Shown here one piece after another: positions 22,950-30,874 of a stretch of 31,421 nt of DNA. Location: contig JAZSCX010000111.1 in NCBI GenBank assembly GCA_045530865.1, positions 1 through 31,421 of the forward strand, given 5' to 3'. Under the pieces are notes generated by a model, which was not told the origin of the DNA, did no database searches, and saw nothing but the letters and a program-made list of their open reading frames with translations. This stretch comes from Avoscillospira sp045530865 (GTDB taxonomy: Bacteria > Bacillota > Clostridia > Oscillospirales > Oscillospiraceae). Within the stretch, counting starts at the first letter, position 1. The number at the start of each line of letters is the position of its first letter. A program made the position numbers and the translations under genes.

Positions 22950-24320
22950 TTAGAAGCGGAAATACAGGAACGGATTGAAAGAGCCGTCCACCAGACAACC
23001 GGTCACCAGCAGCAGCATGACCAGCACAAATACCGGCTGCAGCGCCACGGATACCCGGGTGGTCTGCAGCTTTCTGCCAAGCTTCGCAGGCAGCGGCGTG
23101 GCGCCCACAAAAGCCAGCACCAGCAAAATGCCGTAGCTCCGCAGATAGTACAGGGCCGTGGTATTCCAGACCGGCAGGCTGCCCAGACCGAGCATCCGTC
23201 CGATCTCTGCCACGGCGTCTCCGGCGGTGGCGCTGTGGAACAACACAAAGCCGAATACCGTCAGCAGCAGCACATAGGCATGGCTGAGAACGGGATTTTT
23301 CAGATACTTGCCCAGCCACAGCTTTTCGATCAGCAGCAAAATGCCATAGTAAAGGCCCCAGAGCAGGAAGTTCCAGCTGGCGCCGTGCCAGATACCGGTG
23401 AGCATCCACACCACCAGCACATTCCGCAGCCATTTTCCCTTGGAGGTGCGGCTGCCGCCCAGAGGGATATACACATAGTCCCGAAACCAGCCGCCCAGGC
23501 TCATGTGCCAGCGGCGCCAGAACTCCGTGATGGAACGGGACAGGTAGGGATAATTGAAGTTCTCCAGAAACCGGAACCCCATCATGCTGCCCATGCCGAT
23601 GGCCATATCGGAATAGCCGGAGAAATCAAAATAGATCTGCAAAGCATAGGCGATGGCCCGCAGCCAGGAGAACAGCACACTGCCATCGGGCACAGACAGC
23701 TCCGCCAGCTGACCCAGCGTATTGGCCAGCAGAACCTTTTTGCCAAGACCAACGGCAAACCGAACCGCGCCGCCGCTGACCATTTCCAGGTCGATGGTGC
23801 GGCTGCGCAGCTCCCGATCCACATCGCTGTAGCGGACGATGGGGCCGGCGATCAGCTGCGGGAACAGACACAGATAGGTGGCATAGGAGGCCGCATTCTT
23901 CTGCACCCGCGTATCACCGCGGTAGACATCGATGATATAGCTCATGTTCTGGAACGTATAGAAGCTGATGCCGATGGGCAGAGACAGCTTCAGCAGGGGG
24001 ATCTGGACGCCCAGCAGGCCGTTGACCGTGCCGATCAGGAAATCGGCATACTTGAAAAACAACAGAAACGCCAGATTCCAAATCAGACCGCTGACCAGAA
24101 TGGCTTTGCTGCCGGGATGCTTGCCGAAACCCAGACCGTGCAGCCAGCCCACCAGTGCGGAGATCAGCAGCAAAATCAGGTACCGCGGCTCGCCGGAGGC
24201 ATAGAACACCACGCTGGCCGCCAGCAGCACATGGTTTTTCAGCCGGAACGGCACCAGATAATACAGTCCCATGGTAATGGGCAGGAACAGATACAAAAAG
24301 GTAATGCTGGAAAATAACAT
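22950..24320 (-). CDS. MBOAT family O-acyltransferase (AlgI-like)
   Basis: A 456-residue polytopic membrane protein with about 10-12 hydrophobic segments, starting with MLFSSITFLYLFLPITMGLYY. The conserved blocks PQLIAGPIVRY (154-164), FDFSGYSDMAIG (231-242), FWRRWHMSLGGWFRDYVYIPLGG (with His272) and TGIWHGASWNF (catalytic His312) are those of AlgI/DltB-type enzymes. It moves acyl groups, usually acetyl, to the outer face for polysaccharide or peptidoglycan modification with the downstream DHHW protein. AAGGAG precedes the start. A nested inverted-repeat element begins directly upstream of this ribosome binding site. Confidence 0.93.
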   Translation of the reverse strand: MLFSSITFLYLFLPITMGLYYLVPFRLKNHVLLAASVVFYASGEPRYLILLLISALVGWLHGLGFGKHPGSKAILVSGLIWNLAFLLFFKYADFLIGTVNGLLGVQIPLLKLSLPIGISFYTFQNMSYIIDVYRGDTRVQKNAASYATYLCLFPQLIAGPIVRYSDVDRELRSRTIDLEMVSGGAVRFAVGLGKKVLLANTLGQLAELSVPDGSVLFSWLRAIAYALQIYFDFSGYSDMAIGMGSMMGFRFLENFNYPYLSRSITEFWRRWHMSLGGWFRDYVYIPLGGSRTSKGKWLRNVLVVWMLTGIWHGASWNFLLWGLYYGILLLIEKLWLGKYLKNPVLSHAYVLLLTVFGFVLFHSATAGDAVAEIGRMLGLGSLPVWNTTALYYLRSYGILLVLAFVGATPLPAKLGRKLQTTRVSVALQPVFVLVMLLLVTGCLVDGSFNPFLYFRF

Positions 24321-24337
24321 TGGGCATTCTCCTTGGA

Positions 24338-24511
24338 AAAAAGCGCGCTGCTCAGACGCAATGTCATTCAGTTTCGGATGTCATTGCGAGCACCGCAGGT
24401 GCGTGGCAATCCGTAATACCCTTTGAGAAACGGATTCCTACGTCGCTAACGTTCCTCGGAATGACAGGGTTTTCTGAACTGAATGACATTGAGCGCAGGC
24501 AGCGCGCTTTT
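24338..24511. repeat. Nested inverted-repeat element, 174 bp
   Basis: The left end AAAAGCGCGCTGC (24338-24350) and AATGTCATTCAGTT (24359-24372) match, in reverse complement, the right end (AACTGAATGACATT and GCAGCGCGCTTTT), with 8 unmatched bases between the blocks on each side. Inside is a second imperfect palindrome, with TGTCATTGCGAG and GGCAATCCGT opposite ACGGATTCC and CTCGGAATGACA. The inner type is a widespread short palindromic repeat in bacteria. The outer arms with the T-run may also end the lipoprotein transcript. No ORF is inside. Confidence 0.75.
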
Positions 24512-24523
24512 ATTTTTTCATCA

Positions 24524-25174
24524 TTAGCCGCCGAACACGGTGTTAAAGTTCTCTTCAATGGCGCCGGCCATATCTTCGGTGGACATAACCATCAGGACAT
24601 GGTTGCCGCTGCTCTTGACCCAGGTGGTCTCCGCTTCCACGCAGACCCACTTTCTGGGGTTCATCAGGCCTTCCATCTCTTCGATGAAAGCGGGGATGTC
24701 GGTACCCTCGGGCACTTCCACCAGAACCACTTCATGGGCAATGGAGCCGATCATGGGCATGGAGACCACAGCGTAAGCGCCTTCGATGGCGGGAATGGCA
24801 TAGTACTCATACATGTCGGAGGTGATCTCCATGGTGCCGACCATCAGCTCGTCGTTGATGTTGGCAACCAGCTGATCCATCAGGCCCATCATCTCATTGA
24901 GCTTCTCTTCGGGCATGTACTCGATCTCGGGAGTCTCTTCCACGGAGCCGTCTGCATCGGGCATGTCGGCAGGCTCGTCAACAGCGGGCTCGTCCTCAGC
25001 AGGCTGCTCTTCCTCGGGCATGGTGGCGGGCTCGTCCACGGTGGGCTCTTCGACTTCGGGAGCTTCCACGTTGGGGGTTTCGTCCACTTCGGGAGAGGGT
25101 TCTTCCTTGGTTGCGCAGGCCATGAAGCTCACAGCCATGATCAGAGCCAGAAACAGTGCAGTCAGTTTTTTCAT
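24524..25174 (-). CDS. Putative lipoprotein with acidic linker, DUF4358-like domain
   Basis: A 216-residue protein. MKKLTALFLALIMAVSFMAC gives a lipoprotein signal with Cys20. A very acidic, Pro-rich linker (about 22-85, with repeated VDEP and AEDEP) probably spans the cell wall. The C-terminal 120 residues (MMGLMDQLVANINDELMVG, then MISSIA-like MPMIGSIAHEVVLVEV) resemble DUF4358, a domain of unknown function found in clostridial lipoproteins. ATG at 25174 follows GGAGGAAAAC. The repeat element at 24338-24511 lies 12 nt after the stop codon. Confidence 0.8.
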   Translation of the reverse strand: MKKLTALFLALIMAVSFMACATKEEPSPEVDETPNVEAPEVEEPTVDEPATMPEEEQPAEDEPAVDEPADMPDADGSVEETPEIEYMPEEKLNEMMGLMDQLVANINDELMVGTMEITSDMYEYYAIPAIEGAYAVVSMPMIGSIAHEVVLVEVPEGTDIPAFIEEMEGLMNPRKWVCVEAETTWVKSSGNHVLMVMSTEDMAGAIEENFNTVFGG

Positions 25175-25284
25175 TTTTATGTTTTCCTCCAAATATGGTT
25201 TTTTTACGTTCTCTCGCGGTTTTCCTCCGCTCACTTCTTCAGACGAAGACGAAGAAAAAAAGTTCCCGCTTTTGAAAAAATTTT

Positions 25285-25449
25285 TTATTTAATGAGTTCG
25301 TATTCGAAACAGAAAGACCGCAGTCTGCTGCCATCCGTAGTGCCCTCCGGCAGCAGGAACAGCGCCGTCTGGCGCTCCTCTCCGGCATCACTGACCAAAA
25401 TGGCATAATCGCCGCAGATCTCTTTGACCGTCATAAAGACTTCCTCCAT
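25285..25449 (-). CDS. Small DUF3006-like protein, 54 aa
   Basis: A 54-residue protein, MEEVFMTVKEICGDYAILVS with LFLLPEGTTDGSRLRSF. The pattern (short strand, GDYAIL, then LPEGTTDG) resembles DUF3006, a small beta-barrel family of unknown function. ATG at 25449 follows AAGGAGGCGG. It may share a transcript with the lipoprotein gene 110 nt downstream; the gap holds an AAAAAATTTTTT run but no clear terminator. Confidence 0.6.
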   Translation of the reverse strand: MEEVFMTVKEICGDYAILVSDAGEERQTALFLLPEGTTDGSRLRSFCFEYELIK

Positions 25450-25544
25450 GGCTCCGCCTCCTTTATTTCCAAGGTAGTATAGCATGAAACATCGGAAAAA
25501 TGAACATATTATTTCTGTAATTTCTGCATTTTGGGAGGTTTTTT

Positions 25545-25976
25545 ATGGATCGGGATACGCTTTTTTTGCTGGAAGACTGCACAGCGGGCATTGCCATGAC
25601 CGTTTCCGCTGTGGACGGCGTGCTGCCCAACGTCAAGGATCAGGTGCTGCGGCGGCGGCTGCAGGACAGCATCCGCGCACAGGAAAATCTGCGGGAGCAG
25701 AGCTGTCAGCTGCTGCGGCAGTGGGGCGGTACGGAAAAGCACCCCTCCGCCATAGCAAAAGGTATGACGCGGCTGCGGAACGGCACCCGTATGGCGCTGG
25801 GCCGGGACGATCCCACCGCAGCGGATGTGGTGGCCAACAGCTGTGACCGTCAGGTGCGGGAGCTCTGCCGCAGCCGCAACCGGTATGCCGGCGCCAACCC
25901 CGAAGCCCTGTTTCTGGCTGACCGGGTGATTGCCTGTCAGGAGCAGCTTTCCGCCGGCCTGAGAAGCTTTTTGTAA
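25545..25976 (+). CDS. Helical hypothetical protein, 143 aa
   Basis: A 143-residue, Cys- and Arg-rich, largely helical protein with GGGAGG 6 nt before the ATG. It starts MDRDTLFLLEDCTAGIAMTV; later RLQDSIRAQENLREQSCQLL and VANSCDRQVRELCRSRN follow in amphipathic helices. No signal peptide or membrane span. The overall pattern recalls small four-helix (ferritin-like or DUF2383-like) proteins, but I cannot assign a family. It precedes the cytidylate-kinase-like gene by 87 nt, which has its own promoter. Confidence 0.65.
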   Translation: MDRDTLFLLEDCTAGIAMTVSAVDGVLPNVKDQVLRRRLQDSIRAQENLREQSCQLLRQWGGTEKHPSAIAKGMTRLRNGTRMALGRDDPTAADVVANSCDRQVRELCRSRNRYAGANPEALFLADRVIACQEQLSAGLRSFL

Positions 25977-26002
25977 TATCCATGCATTTGCTCTAAAAAT
26001 CC

Positions 26003-26031
26003 TTGTATTTTCCGGAAACCTCTTGTATAAT
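26003..26031 (+). promoter_or_regulatory. Promoter of the cytidylate-kinase-like gene
   Basis: TTGTAT (26003-26008), 17 nt, TATAAT (26026-26031), 32 nt upstream of the ATG. The -35 is a weak match. Confidence 0.55.
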
Positions 26032-26063
26032 AATTCCAACGAGATTATAAGGAGGTCGATTCC

Positions 26064-26675
26064 ATGACGAAAAAAGTTATCACCATCAGCCGCGCCTTCG
26101 GCAGCGGCGGTCGTACAATCGGAAAAGAGGTCGCAAAGCGATTAAATATTCCCTATTACGATAAGGAATTGGTGGATAAGGTTGCGGAGGAAAGCGGCTT
26201 CCATGCGGATTTCATCGAAGAGGCAGGCGAGTATGCCCCCGTCACCAACAGTTTCCTGTTCAACATTGCCATGTCCTCCAACCCCATGTCCACCATCGGC
26301 CATATGTCCATGGCAGATAAGCTGTTTGTCTGTCAGGCCAATGTGATCCGCCGTCTGGCGGACGAAGGCCCCTGCGTCATCATCGGCCGCTGCGCCGACT
26401 ACATCCTGCGGGACCGCGAAGACTGCCTGCATGTGTTCATCCATGCCGATCTGGAGCAGCGCGGCGACCGTATTCTGGAGAAATACGGCGCAACCAAGCA
26501 GCCCATGGATAAGCGCCTGACGGAAAAGGACAGTAAGCGCAAGGTCTATTACCGCCATTACACCAACCGAAATTGGGGCGAAGCCAAGAATTACCACCTC
26601 TGCCTGAACTCCGGTATGGTAGGCGTGGACAAATGTGTGGACATCATCGTGGACGTGGCAAAGCTGTACGAATAA
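26064..26675 (+). CDS. Cytidylate kinase-like family protein
   Basis: A 203-residue P-loop protein. TISRAFGSGGRTIGKEVAKR (residues 7-26) is the nucleotide-binding loop, with the GSGG variant usual for this clostridial family. PYYDKELVDKVAEESG follows as in cytidylate kinases, and PCVIIGRCADYILRD is a conserved mid block. Standard CMP kinase is slightly longer and has a lysine at the P-loop end; here it is Arg, so the substrate may differ. AAGGAGGTCG precedes the start. Single gene; a repeat lies downstream. Confidence 0.85.
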   Translation: MTKKVITISRAFGSGGRTIGKEVAKRLNIPYYDKELVDKVAEESGFHADFIEEAGEYAPVTNSFLFNIAMSSNPMSTIGHMSMADKLFVCQANVIRRLADEGPCVIIGRCADYILRDREDCLHVFIHADLEQRGDRILEKYGATKQPMDKRLTEKDSKRKVYYRHYTNRNWGEAKNYHLCLNSGMVGVDKCVDIIVDVAKLYE

Positions 26676-26695
26676 TACAATCATTCACCTCTCAG

Positions 26696-26765
26696 TATAG
26701 GCGCGCCAGGGTCGTCGCGCCCTACAGAATTTCCAATTATCGGCGAAGCCGATACCACACTTCTT
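26696..26765. repeat. Non-coding palindromic repeats after the kinase-like gene
   Basis: TATAGGCGCGCC..GGCGCG/CCCTACA-type half-palindromes (26696-26735) are related to the GTAGGGGCG family, followed by TATCGGC-GAA-GCCGATA (26738-26754). No gene is seen between 26676 and 26833. Confidence 0.5.
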
Positions 26766-26792
26766 CCCTATTCACTTTTACCTATTACCTGT

Positions 26793-26835
26793 AAACACAG
26801 AAAGAGTCAGCCCAAGGCTGACTCTTTCTGTGTTT
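26793..26835. terminator. Terminator overlapping the htrA stop codon
   Basis: AAACACAGAAAGAGTCAGCC and GGCTGACTCTTTCTGTGTTT form a 20-bp stem with a 3-nt loop. On the minus strand it starts at the htrA stop codon (26834-26836). Confidence 0.85.
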
Positions 26836-28144
26836 AATAGATTTCCGGGCTGATCTGATCCATCAGCTCCACTTCCACCTGATAGTATTTGCCGTTTCGG
26901 TAGATGGTCAGCAGCACCACATCGCCGGCCACCAGATCGTTCTTCGCCGCCACCAGATCCTCCAGCGAGGAAATGGGGATATCGTTGAGCCCCACGATCA
27001 GGTCATCGGTAGCCAGGCCCTGCTCTGCCGCATGGGACTCCTCCAACACGCCGGTGACAATGACGCCGCTGGGCAGATGATAGAAGAACTGGGCGCGGAT
27101 ATCCAGCGTCTGACCCTGAATACCCAGCGCCGGCCGGCCGGACACATAGCCCTGCTCGATCAGTTCATCGATGATGGGCTTGGCAGCGGTGATGGGAATA
27201 GCGAAGCCCAGACCCTCCACCGTGGCGGAGGTGGCGGAATAGCTGCTCATTTTCATGGTATTGATACCGATAACCTGCCCGTAGCAGTTGATCAGCGGGC
27301 CGCCGGAATTGCCGGAATTCAAAGCCGCGTTGGTCTGAATCAGGGTCATCTGCCGCCCGGAGAGGTTCAGATCCCGGTTGATGGCGGACACGATGCCGTC
27401 GGTCATGGTGCCCCGCAGTTCCGTACCCAGCGGGTCGCCGATGGCAACCACCATGTCGCCCACCCGCAGCACATCGGAATCGCCGAATTCCGCAGGCTGC
27501 AGATCGTTGGCCTCCACCTTGAGCACGGCAATATCCGTGGTCTCGTCGCCGCCCACCAGCGTTGCCACATAGGGCTCCCGCTCCTCCACCAGCACATAGA
27601 TCTGCTGGGCGTCGTCGATCACATGAAAGTTGGTGATGACGTAGCCGTCGGCAGTCATGACGATACCTGTTCCGGTGCCGGAGCCGTTTCGATGCACGCA
27701 GGAAATGGAGGCCACACTGGGGCCGACCTTTTTGTAGATCTGCTGCAGGCTCAATGCCTTTTCATCATCTGCCGGACGGTTCTCCACGCTCTGGGGAGAC
27801 GGCTCCAGCATCAGCGGAGACTGTTCTTCGTATACCTCCGGTTCTGGCTGTACCGACGGTTCTTCCGCAGGCTGCTGCGGCTGCTCCGGTTCCTTGGGCA
27901 GCTCCGCAGGGTCGGCAGAGGTCTTGCCGAGGGTCACCGCAAGCCCCTTGGAGCTCATATCCACCCGCAGACCCATGACATTCACCGCCCAGGAGACCGC
28001 ACCGGTCAGCAGCGCCAGTACCACCAGCACCGCCAGCAGTCCCGTGTGCTTCTTCTTGGGCTTTTTCTGCTGCATATAATAGTTGTAAGTTGGATCATAC
28101 CCGGTCTGATCCTGCTGCCGGGGTTCCTGATCATAATCCCGCAT
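26834..28144 (-). CDS. htrA: HtrA/DegP-type serine protease with PDZ domain
   Basis: A 436-residue membrane-anchored protease. A cytoplasmic Lys-rich start is followed by a transmembrane helix (about 35-54), a Pro/Glu-rich linker (about 78-125), a trypsin-like domain with catalytic His174 (NFHVID), Asp204 (TTDIAVLKV) and Ser280 (NSGNSGGPL), and a PDZ domain (about 325-425, with GLATDDLIVGLNDIPI). It degrades or refolds misfolded secreted proteins. ATG at 28144 follows GAGGTG. It is the last gene of a three-gene operon with a response regulator and histidine kinase, 14 nt after the kinase, as in CssRS/HtrA-type envelope stress control. Confidence 0.92.
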   Translation of the reverse strand: MRDYDQEPRQQDQTGYDPTYNYYMQQKKPKKKHTGLLAVLVVLALLTGAVSWAVNVMGLRVDMSSKGLAVTLGKTSADPAELPKEPEQPQQPAEEPSVQPEPEVYEEQSPLMLEPSPQSVENRPADDEKALSLQQIYKKVGPSVASISCVHRNGSGTGTGIVMTADGYVITNFHVIDDAQQIYVLVEEREPYVATLVGGDETTDIAVLKVEANDLQPAEFGDSDVLRVGDMVVAIGDPLGTELRGTMTDGIVSAINRDLNLSGRQMTLIQTNAALNSGNSGGPLINCYGQVIGINTMKMSSYSATSATVEGLGFAIPITAAKPIIDELIEQGYVSGRPALGIQGQTLDIRAQFFYHLPSGVIVTGVLEESHAAEQGLATDDLIVGLNDIPISSLEDLVAAKNDLVAGDVVLLTIYRNGKYYQVEVELMDQISPEIY

Positions 28145-28158
28145 ATTCACACCTCATT

Positions 28159-29592
28159 TCACCGAACCAGCGGCAGAGAAAACACAAAGGTCGTCACACC
28201 ATCGCGGCTGGTAACCGTGATATCCTCTCCATGGCTGTTGAGGATGGTTTTTACGATATAAAGGCCGAGACCCACGCCCTCCCGGTCGGCAGAGCGGCTC
28301 TTATCCGCCTTATGGAACCGGTCAAACAGCAGCGGCAGCTCCTCCGCGGGAACCGTGCCGCCGGTGTTCTGGACGGTCACTCTGGCCTTGCCGCCCTCCG
28401 GCTTCAGCCAGATACTCAGGCGGCCGCCCTCGTCACAGAATTTTACCGCATTGTCGGTCAGATTATAGATCACCTGCGTGATGCTGTCGGGATCGGCCTT
28501 GACCCACACACTGCGGTCCGGCAGCTCCACATCCATATGGAGCCGCTTTCCGTTCACCCGGCGTTCAAAGGAAATGAGCACCTGTCCGATGGCCTCGCAA
28601 AGATCAAAGCGCCGCTTTTTCTCCTCGCTGATGCCCTGAGACCGAAGCCGGGAGATCTCCAGCATACTGCGAACCAGCCGGGACAGTCTCCGAACCTCAT
28701 CAGACACCAGTTCCATGTAATGCCGGTGCATTTCCGGCGGAATGGTGCCGTCCAGCATACCGTCCATAAAGCCGGAAATGGTGGTCATAGGCGTTTTCAG
28801 CTCGTGGCTCACATTGGCCACAAACTCCTGCCGCTGCCGCTCCGACTGGGACAGGCTCTCGGCCATGGTATTGAACGCCACCGCCAGATCGTCCACCTCC
28901 ACGGTGTTCTTGCCGCCCACCGGTACGCGGGCATCCAGCTCTCCCCGGCCAAACCGGACTGCAGCCCGGGTGACCGTCTGAATGGACTGCGCCTGTTTCC
29001 GGCTCAGCAGGAAGCTGGCGATCATGGCCACCACCAGCACCACCACAGAGACATAGAAGAACAAAATGGTGGTCTGCATCACAACGCCGCCGATCTGCTG
29101 CTCCGGCGCGGCCACGATCAGCACACCGATGGTCTCGCCCGTCACCTGCGAGGTGACTGCCATGCCTTCAATAAAATGCATGCTGTCATAGATCCCGCCC
29201 ATTGTGCCTTCGGAGAAATCCTCGCCGGAGGCCAAAATCCGGTCAATCAGCGCTGGATCGGCAGAACGGTCATGGTGGATGCAGCCCATGTCATCGCAGG
29301 AACAAAGGACGATCTCACCGTCCAGGCTGCAAAACATGGCGTCCGTACCGGCAATTTGCGCCGCGGATGCCAGTGTGATCCGGAAATCACCCCAACGGGA
29401 ATCCAGCTCACCGGCAGCATCATAGACCGATGCCAGATAGGTCAGGGTCTGGGCGTTGTTGTGCAGGGTCTCCCGCTTTTCCTCTTCCAGATAGTTGCTC
29501 AGGGTCAGGCGAAAGGCCACACCCAGCAAAATCAGGCACAGCAGGATAACCACCGCAAACAGCGCAAATGTCCGGCTGAATGTGGTTTTCAT
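28159..29592 (-). CDS. Sensor histidine kinase
   Basis: A 477-residue kinase. Transmembrane helices at about 8-30 and 173-196 bracket an extracytoplasmic sensor domain; a HAMP domain (about 198-250) follows. HisKA has His263 in SHELKTPM, and the HATPase domain has NLTDNAVKF and GVGLGLYIVK. The sensor domain holds an unusual cluster, Cys88, Cys97, Cys99, Cys104, His106 and His107, which could bind a metal or sense redox state. The start lies 2 nt after the response-regulator stop codon, whose GAGGAG provides the ribosome binding site, so the genes are translationally coupled. Confidence 0.93.
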   Translation of the reverse strand: MKTTFSRTFALFAVVILLCLILLGVAFRLTLSNYLEEEKRETLHNNAQTLTYLASVYDAAGELDSRWGDFRITLASAAQIAGTDAMFCSLDGEIVLCSCDDMGCIHHDRSADPALIDRILASGEDFSEGTMGGIYDSMHFIEGMAVTSQVTGETIGVLIVAAPEQQIGGVVMQTTILFFYVSVVVLVVAMIASFLLSRKQAQSIQTVTRAAVRFGRGELDARVPVGGKNTVEVDDLAVAFNTMAESLSQSERQRQEFVANVSHELKTPMTTISGFMDGMLDGTIPPEMHRHYMELVSDEVRRLSRLVRSMLEISRLRSQGISEEKKRRFDLCEAIGQVLISFERRVNGKRLHMDVELPDRSVWVKADPDSITQVIYNLTDNAVKFCDEGGRLSIWLKPEGGKARVTVQNTGGTVPAEELPLLFDRFHKADKSRSADREGVGLGLYIVKTILNSHGEDITVTSRDGVTTFVFSLPLVR

Positions 29593-29594
29593 CC

Positions 29595-30284
29595 TTACAG
29601 CTCCTCAAATTTGTAGCCCACGCCCCAGACGGTCTTGAGGGACCACTTGTCGGAAACGCCCTCCAGCTTTTCCCGCAGGCGCTTGATATGGACGTCCACC
29701 GTGCGGCTGTCGCCGAAATAATCAAAGCCCCAGACCTCGTCCAGCAGCTGATTTCTCGTATAGACCCGGTTGGGAGAAGAGGCCAGATGGTACAGCAGTT
29801 CCATTTCCTTGGGCGGCGTATCCACTTTTTTCCCGTCCACGATCAGCTCAAAGGCATCCAGATCGATGATCATCTTGTCAAAGGTCAGCCGCTTGCTGGT
29901 CTCCTGTGCCGCGTCTGTGCAGCTGCCCCGACGCAGCACTGCCTCGATCCGGGCCAGCACTTCTTTCATTTCAAAGGGTTTGGTGATATAGTCATCGGCA
30001 CCCATTTTCAGGCCGGCCACCTTGTCGCCAGTTTCGCCCTTGGCGGTCAGCATGATGACCGGCACTTTGGAATCCTGCCGGATGGAACGGAGCACACCCC
30101 AGCCGTCCAGCACCGGCAGCATCACATCCAGCAGTACCAGATCCGGCTGCAGGCGGCAGAACATGTCCACTCCAACGCCGCCGTCTCCGGCAATGGCCGC
30201 CACATACCCCTCTTTTTCCAAATATAGCCGCAGAAGATCGGCAATATTCTTATCATCTTCCACGATCAAAACGGACTTTGCCAT
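29595..30284 (-). CDS. OmpR/PhoB-family response regulator
   Basis: A 229-residue two-component regulator. The receiver domain (about 3-115) has the acidic pocket Glu9/Asp10/Asp11, phospho-accepting Asp53 (LLDVMLP), Thr80 (LTAK) and Lys102 (TKPFE). The winged-helix DNA-binding domain (about 130-228) ends VHIKRLREKLEG and TVWGVGYKFEEL as in PhoB/OmpR proteins. AGGAGG precedes the start. First gene of the RR-HK-htrA operon. An inverted repeat upstream of the promoter (30345-30383) may be its own binding site. Confidence 0.94.
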   Translation of the reverse strand: MAKSVLIVEDDKNIADLLRLYLEKEGYVAAIAGDGGVGVDMFCRLQPDLVLLDVMLPVLDGWGVLRSIRQDSKVPVIMLTAKGETGDKVAGLKMGADDYITKPFEMKEVLARIEAVLRRGSCTDAAQETSKRLTFDKMIIDLDAFELIVDGKKVDTPPKEMELLYHLASSPNRVYTRNQLLDEVWGFDYFGDSRTVDVHIKRLREKLEGVSDKWSLKTVWGVGYKFEEL

Positions 30285-30316
30285 AGTAAGCCCTCCTGTT
30301 TTCTCTGTTTGCCTCC

Positions 30317-30383
30317 ATTATACCCGATAAAAAAGGATTTCGGTGAATATTTTGTAAAATAGTCTGCCGTTTTCAAAATATTC
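30317..30383 (-). promoter_or_regulatory. Promoter and inverted-repeat operator of the RR-HK-htrA operon
   Basis: TATAAT on the minus strand is at 30317-30322, about 32 nt before the start. Upstream GAATATTTTG (30345-30354) and CAAAATATTC (30374-30383) form a perfect 10-bp inverted repeat with a 19-nt spacer. The -35 is weak, which would fit an activated promoter with the response regulator bound at these arms. Confidence 0.55.
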
Positions 30384-30490
30384 AAGTTTTATTCACAATC
30401 TTTTCTCGTTCCGTTCACAACTGCGGGAGGATTCTGTTGTAAGATCATAACCGTAAACAGCACACTCCAAATTTCTCCCTCTCTTTCTTT

Positions 30491-30528
30491 CACAAACAGC
30501 CTGCAGCGAAAGCTGCAGGCTGTTTGTG
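30491..30528. terminator. Strong hairpin in the gap upstream of the response regulator
   Basis: CACAAACAGCCTGCAGC, loop GAAA, GCTGCAGGCTGTTTGTG: a perfect 17-bp stem. No protein gene ends here; it may terminate a small RNA from the plus strand or the 48-residue gene's transcript on the minus strand. The rest of 30384-30580 holds no gene. Confidence 0.6.
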
Positions 30529-30579
30529 TTTATATCAGAGAAAATTTCGCAACGCGGCAATCCGTTTTCGTATCACTCC

Positions 30580-30660
30580 GTAGGGGCGACCATCGCTCAC
30601 CCGCGTGCAAGCAGTCATCTTCTGTATCGGAAGTGCCCTATTCTTCCGATATTTCTTCTT
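30580..30660. repeat. Dispersed repeat copy (GTAGGGGCGACCAT module)
   Basis: GTAGGGGCGACCAT is followed by CACCCGC, GCAGTCATCTTC and CCCTATTCTTC. The same order of blocks (GTAGGGGCGACCAT, CGCCCG, GCAGTCATCTTC, CCCTATTTCTT) recurs at 31084-31220. The right part overlaps the end of the 48-residue gene. Confidence 0.55.
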
Positions 30661-30784
30661 CCTCTTGTTCATAGGAAGCAAAGAACAACTCTTCGCATTC
30701 TTCCTGTGCTTCGATCAGAATTTGAATGGCATCTTCTATCGCACGCATCATAATCGAATACATTTCCTTGTAATTCGTACTCAT
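30638..30784 (-). CDS. Small acidic helical protein, 48 aa
   Basis: ATG at 30784 with GAGGTGATAGTA upstream opens 48 residues: MSTNYKEMYSIMMRAIEDAI, then ILIEAQEECEELFFASYEQE and an acidic end. It is strongly acidic and predicted helical. It is divergent from the XRE regulator gene and shares its operator region, so it is probably repressed by it. Function unknown; small proteins in this position are often accessory or toxin-related, which is only a guess here. Confidence 0.65.
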   Translation of the reverse strand: MSTNYKEMYSIMMRAIEDAIQILIEAQEECEELFFASYEQEEEEISEE

Positions 30785-30809
30785 TACTATCACCTCAAAA
30801 CACAGTTTA

Positions 30810-30847
30810 GAACAATATGTTCAAAAACGCAATAGAACAAATCGTTC
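30810..30847. promoter_or_regulatory. Twin operators in the divergent promoter region
   Basis: GAACAATATGTTC (30810-30822) and GAACAAATCGTTC (30835-30847) are two dyads, GAAC-N5-GTTC, 25 bp apart. They lie between the 48-residue gene and the XRE gene. A TATACT at 30853-30858 may be the plus-strand -10; TTGTTC-17-TATTGT is a possible minus-strand promoter across both sites. Likely binding sites of the XRE protein. Confidence 0.7.
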
Positions 30848-30874
30848 AAACCTATACTTTAGCTGGTGATGAAT

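Noticed and set aside
22797..24317. 506-residue plus-strand frame over the DHHW/MBOAT genes
   Set aside because: Gln/His/Ala-rich shadow with no domain pattern, antisense to two well-recognised proteins.
30810..30847. The two dyads as LexA boxes
   Set aside because: Spacing is GAAC-N5-GTTC, not N4, and the sites occur as a pair next to an XRE repressor gene, which explains them better.
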